From Taudactylus pleione (Eukaryota; Chordata; Amphibia; Anura; Myobatrachidae), in assembly GCA_031769625.1 (NCBI GenBank), contig JAUIMM010000534.1, positions 9,626,001-9,690,000 on the forward strand: a stretch of 64,000 nucleotides of DNA, in the 5' to 3' direction. Below, one piece after another: positions 54,174 through 64,000 of the stretch. Positions within the stretch are counted from its first letter, which is position 1. Every line of letters starts with the position of its first letter. The notes under the pieces were generated by a model. It was not told the origin of the DNA. It searched no databases and saw only the letters and a list, made by a program, of their open reading frames with translations. Made by a program: the position numbers and the translations under genes.

Positions 54174-54266
54174 TCACAATAAAAAAACAGTATTGTGATA
54201 TCCTTTATTTGGTTTCTGTATATGTGTTTTCCTTTTTGAAAAATCAATAAAAATGTATTGAAAAAA
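54174..54266 (+). mobile_element. L1-type 3' tail insertion, 16-bp TSD
   Basis: About 93 bp ending in CAATAAAAATGTATTGAAAA and a poly(A) run. It is flanked by AAAGCCGATGTTCTAA (54158-54173) and AAAGACGATGTTCTAA (54267-54282), which differ at one base. This is the signature of a strongly 5'-truncated retrotransposed 3' end. It splits the gypsy pol frame. Confidence 0.85.
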
Positions 54267-55255
54267 AAAGACGATGTTCTAACACCCCATCGCTCCTTTG
54301 ATTGTGCCATCGATCTATTCCCTGATGCCAGACTCCCCAAGGGTAGGTTCTACGCCTTGTCAGTTCCTGAAAGTAAGGCGATGCAGGAGTATATTCAGGA
54401 CGCTCTGGAGAAAGGGTTCATATGGCCATCCAAGTCCCTGGTAGGTGCCGTTTTCTTTTTTGTCCAAAATAAGGATGGATCACTCCGGCCCTGCATAGAC
54501 TTTCGTGGGCTTAACAAGATCACCGTGAAAAATGCTTATCCTCTGCCTTTGATCTTTGTCCTATGTGACCAATTGCGGGAGGCATCTATCTTTTCTAAGA
54601 TTGATTTACGTGGAGCCTACAATCTCATCCACATCCATGAAGGAGATGAATAGAAGACAGCTTTTAACACTCACTCGGGACATTTTGAGCATTCAGTCAT
54701 GCCGTTTGGTCTGTCCAGTGCCCCAGCCGTCTCCCAGGACTTCATTAACGAGATTATGAGAGATTTCCTGGGAGTCTTCGCTGTAGTCTACTTGGACGAT
54801 ATCCTCATCATTTACAAGTCCATGGAACAATACCGACAACACGTGAGACTGATACTGTGAAGACTTTTGGATAATAATTTGTACGCCAAACTGGAGAAGT
54901 GCGAGTTTGAGGTGGAAGAGATATCCTTTTTGGGTTACATAATTACTTCCTGGGGGTTTTCCATGGACCCGAATAAGATGAAGGCTGCCTTAGATTGGGA
55001 AAAGCCAACGCGCCTAAAGGCCATACAGCGATTTCTTGGGTTCTCAGAGAGCTTCTGGCCATCAAGTGGGCATTTGAGGATTGGCGTCACTGGTTAGAGG
55101 GGGCTAACCATGTGGTGTCTGTGTTGACAGATCATAAAAATCTGGCATATATCAAGCCTGGCAAAAGGTTGAATGCCAGAAAAGCACAATGGGCTCTTTC
55201 TTCACCTGTTTCAATTTTACCATCTCCTTTCGGCCTGGGTCTAAGAACGTGAAGG
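54267..55255 (+). pseudogene. pol: Ty3/gypsy RT and RNase H, stops and deletion
   Basis: RT motifs in order: [35 protein letters not shown], then TAG at 54651-54653, MPFGLSSAP, and the intact catalytic YLDD at 54789-54800. A TGA near 54858 and FLGYIIT follow. After RFLGFS the frame jumps to RNase H sequence ([20 protein letters not shown]), so about 70-90 codons covering the RT-RNase H join are missing. RNase H continues to the KNVKADALS motif near 55250. Confidence 0.87.
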
Positions 55256-56600
55256 CAGATGCCCTTTCGCTTAGTTTTTCTGTGGAACATTGTCTTACTA
55301 ATGGAGAGGAGACCATCATTCCTTCTGCTCGGATTCATTGTACCATGACTAGAACCTTGGCAGACTCTCTCAGACGGTGTCAATCTGAAGTTCCTACAGA
55401 AATGCCCCGTGGCTTAATTTTTGTACCAGAAAGTTCTCGTGAAGCAGTCCTTAAGGATTTCCACTCGTCCAAGGCTGTGAGACATCCAGGTGTCGCCAGG
55501 ACTCTAGAACTTCTGTCACGCTCTGTTTGGTGGCAGTCCATGTCTTGAGATGTTCATGAGTTTGTGGCTGCTTACGATGTCTGTGCTAGGAACAAGACTC
55601 TCCGTACCTCTCCTGCGGATCTGTTGTGTCCATTACCTACTCCTCTTAAACCATGGAGAAATATCGCAATGGACTTTGCGGTGGATCTCCCATCTTCTAT
55701 TCGTTGTACAGTCATCTGGAAAATTGTCGATAGATTCTCCAAGATGGTACATTTCATTCCTCTCGGCAAATTACCCTCATCCAAATAACTGGCAGTTATT
55801 TTTGTTCAGCATGTCTTTAGAACACATGGGCTTCCTTTGGACATTGTTTCTGACCAAGGTACCCAGTTTGTTGCGAGATTCTGGAGGTGCTTCTGTGCTG
55901 ATCTCGGCATCAATGTGTCTGTCTTCGGGTATCATCCGCAGTCCAATGGGCAGACTGAGCGGGTCGATCAATCTCTGGAGCAGTATCTCCGTTGCTTCAT
56001 TGCCAAATGTCAGAACAACTGGGTGTCTCTCTTGCCATTTGCTGAATTCGCCTACAACAATTATCTCAGTTTTTCGGCAATTTCGGGATTCATCCCAGGA
56101 GACATCATCAAACACAGTTCCTTCATCTTCATCTGTTTCCAGATTATGATCAGTCTGGAAGAACGTACATTTTTCTATTCTGCAAGTGTCTGGTCGTTCC
56201 AAGGTCTGGGCAGACAGACACCGTAGGCCTTGCAGTCTGAAGGTGGGGGATTTTGGTTTGGCTGTCCACCAAGAACATCAACCTGCACCAAAGATCTCAA
56301 AAGTTGGAACCCAAGTTCAATGGGCCATTCAGAATCATTGTTCAAATAAATCCTGTGGCTTTCTGTTTAAAGTTACCCCGGTCTCTCAGGATCAATAACA
56401 CTCTCCACTGTTCTCTTCTGAAGCCAGTTTTCTTCTCCACCAGATATTCTCCCAGGTATTCGATCAGACCACCACCAGTTCTTGTTCAGGTATGCCGAGA
56501 GTTTGTCGTGGAGAAAATCTTGGGACTCTAGAATTTCCAGTGGCTGTCTCCAGTTTCTTGTGCACTGGAAAGGATACGGACTGGAGGAGCGCTTCTGGAT
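55256..56600 (+). pseudogene. pol: Ty3/gypsy integrase, GPY/F region and chromodomain
   Basis: A zinc-binding HH-CC region (KAVRHPGVARTLELL ... YDVCARNK) is split by TGA near 55546. The DDE core has Asp in MDFAVDLP (about 55670), Asp in VSDQGTQF (about 55845) and Glu in NGQTERVDQ (about 55957). A TAA near 55786 breaks it. A GPFRI motif (about 56320) marks the GPY/F module. The chromodomain LQFLVHWKGYGLEERFWIPE (about 56540-56600) follows a TAG at 56529. Chromodomains of this group direct integration to marked chromatin. Not functional here. Confidence 0.87.
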
Positions 56601-56701
56601 TCCAGAAAGGTAATTAAATGCTCCTATTCTGAGATTTATTGAGGACTTTCCTGACAAACCAGGGTCTAGGGGTTCTCTAACCCCTCGTCAAGGGGGGTTA
56701 C

Positions 56702-57031
56702 TGTCACAAGCCGCCGCTGTGCGAGCCGAACGCCAGTCCAGCGTTTGTTGAGACTCCGCCTACCTCCTGTCTGTAATTCTGGGTTTGTTCCGGATTGGCT
56801 TCAGAATCCATATCCTGCTGCTGTCAGCACTGCTCCGATGCCGGTGATAGTTTCTCATGCTTCCGGTTGTGCCAGTCTTCAGTTGAGTGCCAGTGTCCAG
56901 TTCTGCTGTGTCTATTCGCTGCTGTTTGTTCCATCCAGGTGGCTTGGTCTGCATTCCACCTGCTAGCGCTGCTTGTGTCATCTAGACGGCACAGCGCGCT
57001 TCCTCAACCTGAGGCGCTGGTCAGTATCCAG
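56702..57031 (+). repeat. Ty3/gypsy 3' LTR
   Basis: Starts TGTCACAAGCCGCC after the polypurine tract AAGGGGGGTTAC and matches the 5' LTR up to about TCAGTATCC. Confidence 0.85.
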
Positions 57032-57567
57032 AAACATTATTAGTTCATGCCAACTGATTACTTCTTCCAACTCCCGCCTTCAAGATTTTGCCTGTGCTGC
57101 TCCCCTCCTTTGGAACTCTCATCCTCTCCCCATTAGACTCTCCACCTCTCTACAATCATGCAAACAGGCTCTTAAGACCCACTAAAGCCTTCCAGCTCTC
57201 ATTCTAACTTGCTGCTACATGATCCTTCCTCCCCGTCTGCCCCATCTGTGTCACATCTGTTTGTCTGCTCCTCTCTTTTAGAATGTTAGCTCTTATGAGC
57301 AGGGCCCTCTACCCTCTTGTGCTCTTCCCCACTTTACTTTCATCTACTTCTTACTCCCCACTAGGGCACCTAACACTTGGTTGTTTATGCTCTGCTGCTT
57401 ATGTGGGTGTTATGGTCGCTAATGTAGCAATGTATATATTCCATGCCCTTGTCTTGCATTCTATTGCATTGTACTGTAAGTCACTGGTCACCTATTTGTT
57501 TATGCTTTTTGAGGCACTGCAGAAAAACTTGTGGCGCCATATAAATAAATGATAATAATAATAATTA
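57032..57567 (+). mobile_element. CR1/L2-type LINE 3' end
   Basis: The reading AAPLLWNSHPLPIRLSTSLQ then SCKQALKTH is the C-terminus of a CR1/L2-clade ORF2. A ~370-bp 3' UTR (AGCTCTTATGAGCAGGGCCC) follows, then GGCGCCATATAAATAAATGA and (TAA)n. Only the last ~50 codons remain. The assignment to CR1/L2 rather than a derived SINE is from the protein fragment. Confidence 0.75.
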
Positions 57568-59165
57568 GTCTCTCTTAGAGGTTTATGCTCACATTAAGTC
57601 TAGTGGGAATGTTTTTGTTATTTTTATAATTGTAACAAAAAAAATATGGGTTTATATAAATAGTGTTTTTAAAAAATCAATTTTGAACTTCTCTAGGCGT
57701 TTTTTCTAATTTTGGTAAAAATAATGTAATTTAAATATTGAGCTATTAGAGTTGATGTTACAGATAATCCAAAAACTTGAATTTGATACTTTTTGTAATT
57801 TTTATTTCAGATGAATACTTTCCTACATTTAATAAGATCACTACTGATGATTCATTTTGGAGGGTCAAATGTGATCTGTAACTGACATTAGGAATACAAG
57901 ATCTAGATGAAGAGTTTACTAGTTAAAAAGGAAAACCTTACGGGTTTATGAGAGGTCAAGAGTATATAAATGTATACCAACAGACACAAATTAATTATAA
58001 AAGATTCTAAAAGGATTCTATAATATAGCTACATTTCCCAGAGTACTAGGTGCTTTAAATTGACATTCCATAAATATACATGTAATTTGTGACAGTGAAT
58101 ATCACATTTTAAATGTGTATTCCATGTTTCCCGAAGCAACCCATGATGCCTAAGTTAAATTTAAGAGAAGTTTTAATAAAAACCATTATTTAAGAAATAC
58201 TTTTAAAATAAACTTTATAGTAGATTCAGGGTATGGCTGTAAGAATTGGCTCTTAACACCATCTTTAAAACCAAGCAACAGAGGAGAGGCTAGGTACAAC
58301 CGGGCACATGTGGCTACTCGAAATGTAATTTACTTTTGGAGTCCTCAAAGTCCATTTTAAATGTATATCAAAATCGGGAGACTTACAATATTCTGCTAGA
58401 AAAGTATGCAAGATTTTCACTGTATGTTGCATACTACATAACATTTGCACTGATAATTAGTATTGACTTCAAACCAGAAATGTCTGTCTATGAGGATACT
58501 GATACATTGTTTGAAAATTATTATACTACAATTCAAGGCAGCAGAATTCATATTTTAATTCTTAGGTTAATAAAAAATATTAAATTACTGTATTAGTTTC
58601 CATGAATAAAGAAGATTTTTTATTTTAAAAAATAATTTAAAAAATGTAAAATTTTTTAATATAAATAATATATACGTTACAATATCACAAAAAAAGATTT
58701 GATTTATTTATTCAACCTAGCGACATTTTTAAGTTACGTTTTTTTAAGCATGCTTACAAACCACAAAAAATAATTTAATAAACAATGACATAACCATTTT
58801 CAAGTTCTTTTCAGTTAAATGCTTAAACTAATCTTTTTTTAAGATTTTGTAAAATTGTAATCCATTAGTGTATTTTTTTATTGAGATGATCTACTTGCTA
58901 AAACAAACCCTAAATGTATACAGATATATACATTTTTTAGGCAACTTGATTTTGGACTAAAAAGTTAAAAAAAAATTGAGATATGTTTCACCTATTGTAA
59001 ATTTTACTTAAAAAATTACTTGACTTTAAAATAGTATTTTTGTTTGAGCCAACAAATTTCAGAAAACAAACATCAAAGTTAAGGAAAACACTAAATAGAG
59101 AGGTGTATGGAAAAACAGGCTTTCTCCATCTGTTTTTACATAGCTTATATAACGGAAAACCCTTC
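57568..59165. other. AT-rich stretch, no gene seen
   Basis: Long AT-rich DNA with only short frames (longest 86 codons at 58336-58596). No element ends are seen. Confidence 0.5.
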
Positions 59166-59330
59166 GCTCTGCAGCCACCAGGTAATCACAAGGTGATGGG
59201 CACTGACTGGCCTCACTTCACTGGCAGCTGTTTCACTCTGCAGCAGTTGGGTAATCACAGGGGTGCGGGCGCTAACTGGCCTCACTTCCCCTGGTGGCTG
59301 CTTCTCTCTGCAGCAACTGGGATGCTGGAT
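59166..59330 (+). repeat. ~70-bp tandem duplication, 2.3 copies
   Basis: CTCTGCAGCCACCAGGTAAT recurs as CTCTGCAGCAGTTGGGTAAT and partially as CTCTGCAGCAACTGG, each followed by GGCCTCACTTC-type sequence in the first two copies. Confidence 0.75.
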
Positions 59331-59519
59331 CACTGTGATCAGCAGTGATAGGCAAACACTGAAAGGATATCCAAGGGTGCAGAGGGGCCAGAAGGTCAGG
59401 CAAGTGGTCAAAAACCTTTTTTAAAGGTTATATGTTGTTTCTTTAATATAGTCACCTTTACGTCTTTTGGAAGTCTTAAGCTGCCCATCCACTATGCGAT
59501 AACAATGAGCAACTGAACG

Positions 59520-60450
59520 ATAATGACACTACCTCCTCTATACCCCTGCCCCCATTACCTCCTCTATACTCTTGTACCTTTCTCCTCTGTGCTCCTGCCC
59601 CACTACCTCCTCTATATGCATGCACCCCCTTGTCCACTGTGCCCCTGCCTCTATGCCCCCTCTCCTCTGTGCCCCTGCCCTTACTGCCTCCTCCTCTGTG
59701 CTCCTGCCCCACTACCTCTATACCCCTGCACCCCCCCTCATCGGTGCCACTGCCACTTCTATGGCCCCCTCTCCTCTTAGCCCCAGCTACCTCCACTATA
59801 CCCCTGCACCCCTCCTCTATGCCCCTACTCCTACTACCCCTCTATACCCTTATCTGTGTACCTGCCCCTATTGCCTCCTCTATACCCCTGCACCCCCTCT
59901 CCTCCATGTCCCATCTCTTCTGTGCCCCTGTATCTTCTATGTACCCTCCCCTCTATGCTACTGCCTCTACTACCCTCTCTCTTCTGTGACCCTGCCTCCT
60001 TTATGCCCCCCTCTCTAATGTGCTTGAGCCCTACCTCCTCTAAACTCCGCCACACCCCTCTCCTCTATCCCACTGCCTCCTCTATGGCCCCTTCTCCACT
60101 GTGCTCCTTTCCACTACCTCCTCTATACCCCTTCACGCCCCTCTTCTCTGTTCCCCTGCCTTCACTATGGCACCCTGTCCTCCTTGACCCTGTCCCCACT
60201 ACCTCTGCATGCATATCTCCTCCGTGCCCCTGCCTCCTCTATGTACCCTCTGTTCTGTGCCCCTAACCCCACTACTCCCTCTATATCCCTGCACCCTTCT
60301 CTCATCTGTGCCCCTGCCCCCACTACCTCCTCTATATCTCTGCACCCTCAACTCCTCTATGGCTCTGCCCCACTACCTCCTCTATAACCCTGCACCCCAC
60401 TCTCCTATGTGCCCCTGTCTTATCTATGCCCCCTCTCCTCTGTGCCACCC
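59520..60450 (+). repeat. Pyrimidine-rich degenerate minisatellite
   Basis: About 0.9 kb of diverged ~40-60-bp units built from CCCCACTACCTCCTCTATAC and CCCTGCACCCCTCTCCTCTG. The plus strand is strongly C+T biased. Open frames (Pro/Leu/Ser/Cys-rich) follow from composition. Confidence 0.85.
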
Positions 60451-62699
60451 ACTAGGTGAAGAGGACAACAGAAGCCCTGGGGAGGTGGCAGCCATGCAAA
60501 AGAGCTATTTGGTTGCCAGCCCTCAGGCGAAGACGCCAAAGCCCTGGCGGGTTCACGCCTGCCAGGCGAAGACACCAGAAGTCCTAGTGGGCAGCGGCCA
60601 CGAAAAAGAGCTGACAAAGGCTGCCGCACACTAGGCGAAGATGCCGAAGCCCTGGCAGGTTGGCGCCCACCAGGCAAAGACACCGAAGTCCTGGGGTGGC
60701 AGTGACCGTGAAAAAGAGCTTAAAGGCCGCCGCTCCCCAGGTGAAGGTGCAGATAAAAGAAATTTTATTTAATAAAAATGGCGTCTGTTCATTTTAATAT
60801 TTCTTTTACAGGTGCACTACAGGTACCAATGGGCCCAAAATTCCCCGCTTGCTGGTACTTGCGGTATTCCATAAAACAACCAGCATCAGGCTTGGAGACC
60901 CAGTAATGGTTGTGCTAAATCTAGTGAACAAATGATGTAGGGGTCCCCCGTAAGAAGAACAACCAGCACCAGGCTTTTCAGAACCAGTCCTGGTTGCCAA
61001 AATACGGGGGACAAATGATGTAAGGGTCCTCCGTATTCAGCGCAACCAGCACTGGGCTCTGACCTGGCCCTGGAAATACAGGGGACAAAAAAGGCCTAAG
61101 GCCCCCCTGTATTTACCAGAACCAGACCCTTTCTAGCGGGGGGGGTGATGCCACAGCCAGGGGAGCCCTTTCACCGGGCCACCTAGCCGAAGCATCACCC
61201 CTGACCGCTAGTCAGCCCAGGCTGGGGACCCCCCAATAAAGGGCACCCTGGAGCGGTGGGTGCCGGGTTGATTGTGTAAAGTGTGGTGCAAGTAAGGAGT
61301 TAAAACATTGGCTTTTGCTGGGGAACTACAGTTCCCAGCAAGCCTCCCCCACATGCTGGTACTTGGAGAACCACAAGTATCAGCATGCGGAGCATTACGG
61401 GCTTGCTGGTACCTGTAGTTCCACAGCAAAAGCAATATTTAAAAAAAACACACCGTAGAAAGTACAATTTTATTGAAACATACATGCACACAAACATGTA
61501 CTCACACATGCACACACTATCTCACAAACTCACCTAGTATCCCTGAAGCCAATCTGTCCTCTTCTCCAAGTAGATAATCCTATGGAGTACCTGTAATAAA
61601 AATTTCATACTCACCTCCTCCTATGCGAGGATCTGCCCCATCCAGTCAATCGTCGGCCGGGGAGCTGGAGAGAAGAGCAGCTGAAGCAAGACGCCACCCT
61701 CCAGGTGAAGACGCTGTAGAATTCCTGGGGGAAGAGGCAACCATGTAAAAAAGCTTAAATTCTGCCACCCCCCAGGTGAAGGTGCTATTAAATAAAATAC
61801 ATTTAAAACACGGTGTCTGTTTGTTTTATTTTAATATTTCTTTTGCAGGGGTACTATAGATACTTGTGGTTCTCCAAGTGCCAGTATGCGGGGATGCCTG
61901 CTGGGACCTGTAGTACTATTGTAAAAGACAATATTTATATTTTCTTATGCATCCCACAACACAATCAAACCAGCACCCACCACCTAGGGGTGCTGGGGAT
62001 AGCCCTGGGCTATTAGCCTGGGGTGCCCTGGAGAGGGTGACCCCTTTATTGACTAGTGGTCAGCGGTGATGTTTCGGCTGGGGGGCCTGGTGAAAGGGCT
62101 CCCCTGGCTGTGGCATTACCCCCCTGCTAGAAAGAGTCCAGTGCTGGTTCTGGTAAATACAGCGGTACCCTACACATTTTTTCCTTCTGTATTTCCAGAA
62201 CCAGGACCGGTCCAGTGCTGGTTGCACTGAATACGGGGGACCCTACGTCATTTGTCCCCCGTATTTTGACAACCAGGGCTGGTTTTGACTAGCTCGGTGC
62301 TGGTTGTGCTTAAGTACAGCAGACCCCTAAGTCATTTTTCCCCTGTATGTACACACAACCAGGACTGGCTGTTAAAAGCCCGATGCTGGTTTTGGTGCGT
62401 TTGTGACTTATTGATTTTATTTTCTCAGGTGCATGAGCACTACCAGTGAGCCCTCTGTCGCCCGCTGATGCCCCCTTTGCACTGCACCACTGCCACTGCT
62501 CTGCACCACCGCTGCTGCCGCTACCCCGCATGCCTACAGCCGTCTCGCACTCTGCACCTCCAAAACCACCACCTGTGTGCTGTCCTCTCTTCCACCTGCG
62601 TTAGTGTACCATTTTGTTGCCCTTCTCCCCTGCAGGTGGCCCGGTTTGCACATCCAAACCCTGATAGTTAACACATTTTAAAAAAGCTATGAAATTCCA
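60451..62699. repeat. Complex inverted repeat, ~0.4-kb arms
   Basis: The left arm, about 60880-61276, is repeated in reverse complement at about 61969-62392 (for example GGTGGGTGCCGGGTTGATTG versus CAATCAAACCAGCACCCACC). The centre holds a second inverted pair around GGTACTTGGAGAACCACAAG (61356) and CTTGTGGTTCTCCAAGTGCC (61863). A direct duplicate, CCCCAGGTGAAGGTGC plus TTTTAATATTTCTTTT, occurs at 60735-60830 and 61777-61850. 60451-60735 contains a diverged tandem of GAAGACGCCAAAGCCCTGGC. It is probably a large foldback transposon or several nested ones. No gene. Confidence 0.75.
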
Positions 62700-62899
62700 C
62701 AGACAAAAAACCTTACGGTTTCACATGTCCGATTAAGGATGCTTAGACATGATCTGAAAATTCACAAAACCTATTGAATTTCTGTCACTCAAACTCCAAA
62801 AAGCAATGGAATTACGATCATTAAGGCTGACGCCTTAATGGACATGTTCCTTGCGTAATACAAATACGATATGCCATGACACCATGTGGTTAACTGCAG
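62700..62899. other. No gene seen
   Basis: Short unassigned stretch. TTAAGGCTGACGCCTTAA at 62820-62837 is a small near-palindrome. Confidence 0.5.
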
Positions 62900-63585
62900 A
62901 TTCAGAACTCTCACAGAGTGAGATTACTGTCACTCACAAAATGGTGGAGCTGCTAATTCACAGAATTGTGTGCTCATTGGAATACACACATGCAGTCTAT
63001 CCAACTGAGGTCTGAGCAGTTATGTGGCACACACATCTCATTCAGTGCCCACAAACTTCCCATTCATTCTGGGTTCCAACATCCTTCTAACTCAATACAT
63101 CTAATTTATTATACACATTCAGCTTCCTAAATCATACTCTGTCTATGCATGTACACTAACTTTGCCTCCATGCTGCTATAACTTCCCCAATCTCTATAGC
63201 TGTGTGTTCTCCCAACTCTGCTAGTCTGCATGCCTTCATCCACACTAATATGTCTTTCCCCATGTGCACCGCCCTATCTTCCTGCATCCGTGCCACTGTT
63301 TCCTTCCATCTGCACCACTGCCTTGCCCCGAGCCATGTCACTTTGTCTGCCTCTCATCTCCCATCTGTACTGCTTAATCTTCCCCTCTGCACGCCTTTCT
63401 GTCTGCCCCATCCACAATGCACTGTCTTCTCCCCCCATCCACCATACTCTGATCTCATCTGCGCAGCTCTATATCCTGCTCAGACCTCAGTTGCATAGAC
63501 TGCATGTGTGTATTCCAATGAGCACACAATTCTGTAAATTAGCAGCTCCACCATTTTGTGACAGCAATCTCACTCTGTGTGTATA
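62900..63585. mobile_element. Terminal-inverted-repeat element, ~110-bp arms
   Basis: 62905-63024 (AGAGTGAGATTACTGTCACT ... GAGGTCTGAGCAG) is repeated inverted at 63475-63580 (CTGCTCAGACCTCAGTTGCA ... CTCACTCTGTGTG). The ~450-bp interior is pyrimidine-biased without a transposase. Superfamily not determined. Confidence 0.8.
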
Positions 63586-64000
63586 TAAATATATATATAC
63601 TGTATATACATAAATTGATATATCTATATAAAAACAGTCCCCTACAAGTGTGGCACTCACGGTTTAGTTAATAATAAACTCTCAAATCATGTCAATAGGG
63701 ATGACTTTGCCAAATAAGGGCAAAGATACTTTGGACTCATCATGCCGATTTGAGAGTTTATTATTAAGATGTAAACCGTGAGTGCCGCACTTGTGGGAGT
63801 ATATACAGTATATATATATTATGTGTGTTTGTATATATATATATATATATATAGATATTAAAATGTATATATCTATATATAAACCAGCCTCCATATAGTC
63901 TCCCACAAGTGCGGCACTCACAGTTTAGATAATAATAAAATCTCAAACCTGCATGATTACTGTAGTCACACGGGGGAGTCCCGCAAGTGGAGTTATGGCT
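63586..64000. repeat. TA-rich microsatellites with three copies of a ~48-bp palindromic arm
   Basis: ACAAGTGTGGCACTCACGGT (63647 on) pairs with the inverted copy at about 63750-63797, and a third copy in the first orientation begins near 63904. Between them lie TA-rich tracts (63580-63630, 63800-63880). This looks like nested or partially duplicated foldback MITEs running to the window end. Confidence 0.75.

Larger units (their letters stand above)
51335..57031 (+). mobile_element. Ty3/gypsy chromovirus (Sushi-like), nearly full-length, broken
   Basis: Order: 5' LTR (51335 to about 51682), repeat-rich leader, gag (52337-53633), protease (DSGA at 53747), RT-RNase H, integrase with chromodomain (to about 56590), polypurine tract AAGGGGGG (about 56690) and 3' LTR (56702 to about 57031). 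Gag resembles the Sushi/PEG10-type family (PENFSGSRKNFVNFKESCKL), and the chromodomain places it among chromoviruses. Frames are interrupted by a hairpin MITE in gag, an L1 tail between protease and RT, a deletion between RT and RNase H, and several stops. Confidence 0.9.

Noticed and set aside
59523..60634. Pro/Leu/Cys-rich open frames over 85-148 codons
   Set aside because: These are products of the pyrimidine-rich repeat. No motifs, and frames overlap.
1..64000. CRISPR-like arrays, given several regular tandem repeats
   Set aside because: Repeats have no unique spacers of constant length, no cas genes exist, and all other evidence is for a vertebrate genome.

Overview
The window looks like a stretch of a large, repeat-rich vertebrate genome, most probably an anuran amphibian. 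This is an inference. It rests on short AT-rich introns inside transposons, vertebrate-type retroelements (L1, Penelope with GIY-YIG, a chromodomain Sushi-like Ty3/gypsy, a gamma/epsilon-like retrovirus, Tc1, hAT, Harbinger), and MITEs beginning GGGTCTATTTACTAAG or GGCCCTCATTCAG, which I recognise from frog sequence. I see no host protein-coding gene, rRNA or tRNA. Nearly everything identifiable is a mobile element or a tandem repeat, often nested.

Layout. 0.6-5.1 kb: a plus-strand L1 with 5' region, ORF1 (one nonsense codon) and an intact-looking APE endonuclease, but no reverse transcriptase. 5.7-6.4 kb: a 36-bp minisatellite. 9.1-9.7 kb: a MITE made of about eleven consecutive hairpins. 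9.8-13.6 kb: a decayed minus-strand L1 ORF2. 13.9-18.7 kb: a 4.8-kb TG-rich array with a ~0.9-kb higher-order period. 19.2-22.0 kb: a Tigger-like MITE and a minus-strand L1 ORF1. 24.3-26.3 kb: a minisatellite split by two hAT insertions with 8-bp target duplications. 27.3-34.7 kb: an endogenous retrovirus with two ~1.05-kb LTRs, gag, pro, partial RT and env tail, heavily deleted.

35.7-43.1 kb holds the most notable object: a 7.35-kb Harbinger-type DNA transposon with matching terminal repeats and an AAG target duplication. It carries a DDE nuclease gene (minus) and two separate Myb/SANT-like genes (plus). The nuclease and the second Myb-like gene read through cleanly across canonical splice sites. 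The first Myb-like gene shows a one-base frame conflict. Three hairpin-string MITEs elsewhere (9.1, 32.2 and 52.7 kb) share its termini and may depend on it.

43.1-51.3 kb: a terminal-repeat MITE, a Tc1 element with dead transposase, and a minus-strand Penelope-like element with RT and GIY-YIG remnants. 51.3-57.0 kb: a nearly full-length but broken chromodomain Ty3/gypsy element with LTRs, interrupted by a hairpin MITE in gag and an L1 tail in pol. 57.0-57.6 kb: a CR1/L2-type LINE 3' end. 57.6-64 kb: AT-rich DNA, a pyrimidine-rich minisatellite, a 1.5-kb inverted repeat and smaller foldback elements. Coordinates of element edges are by eye. TSD-supported edges are exact, others approximate.
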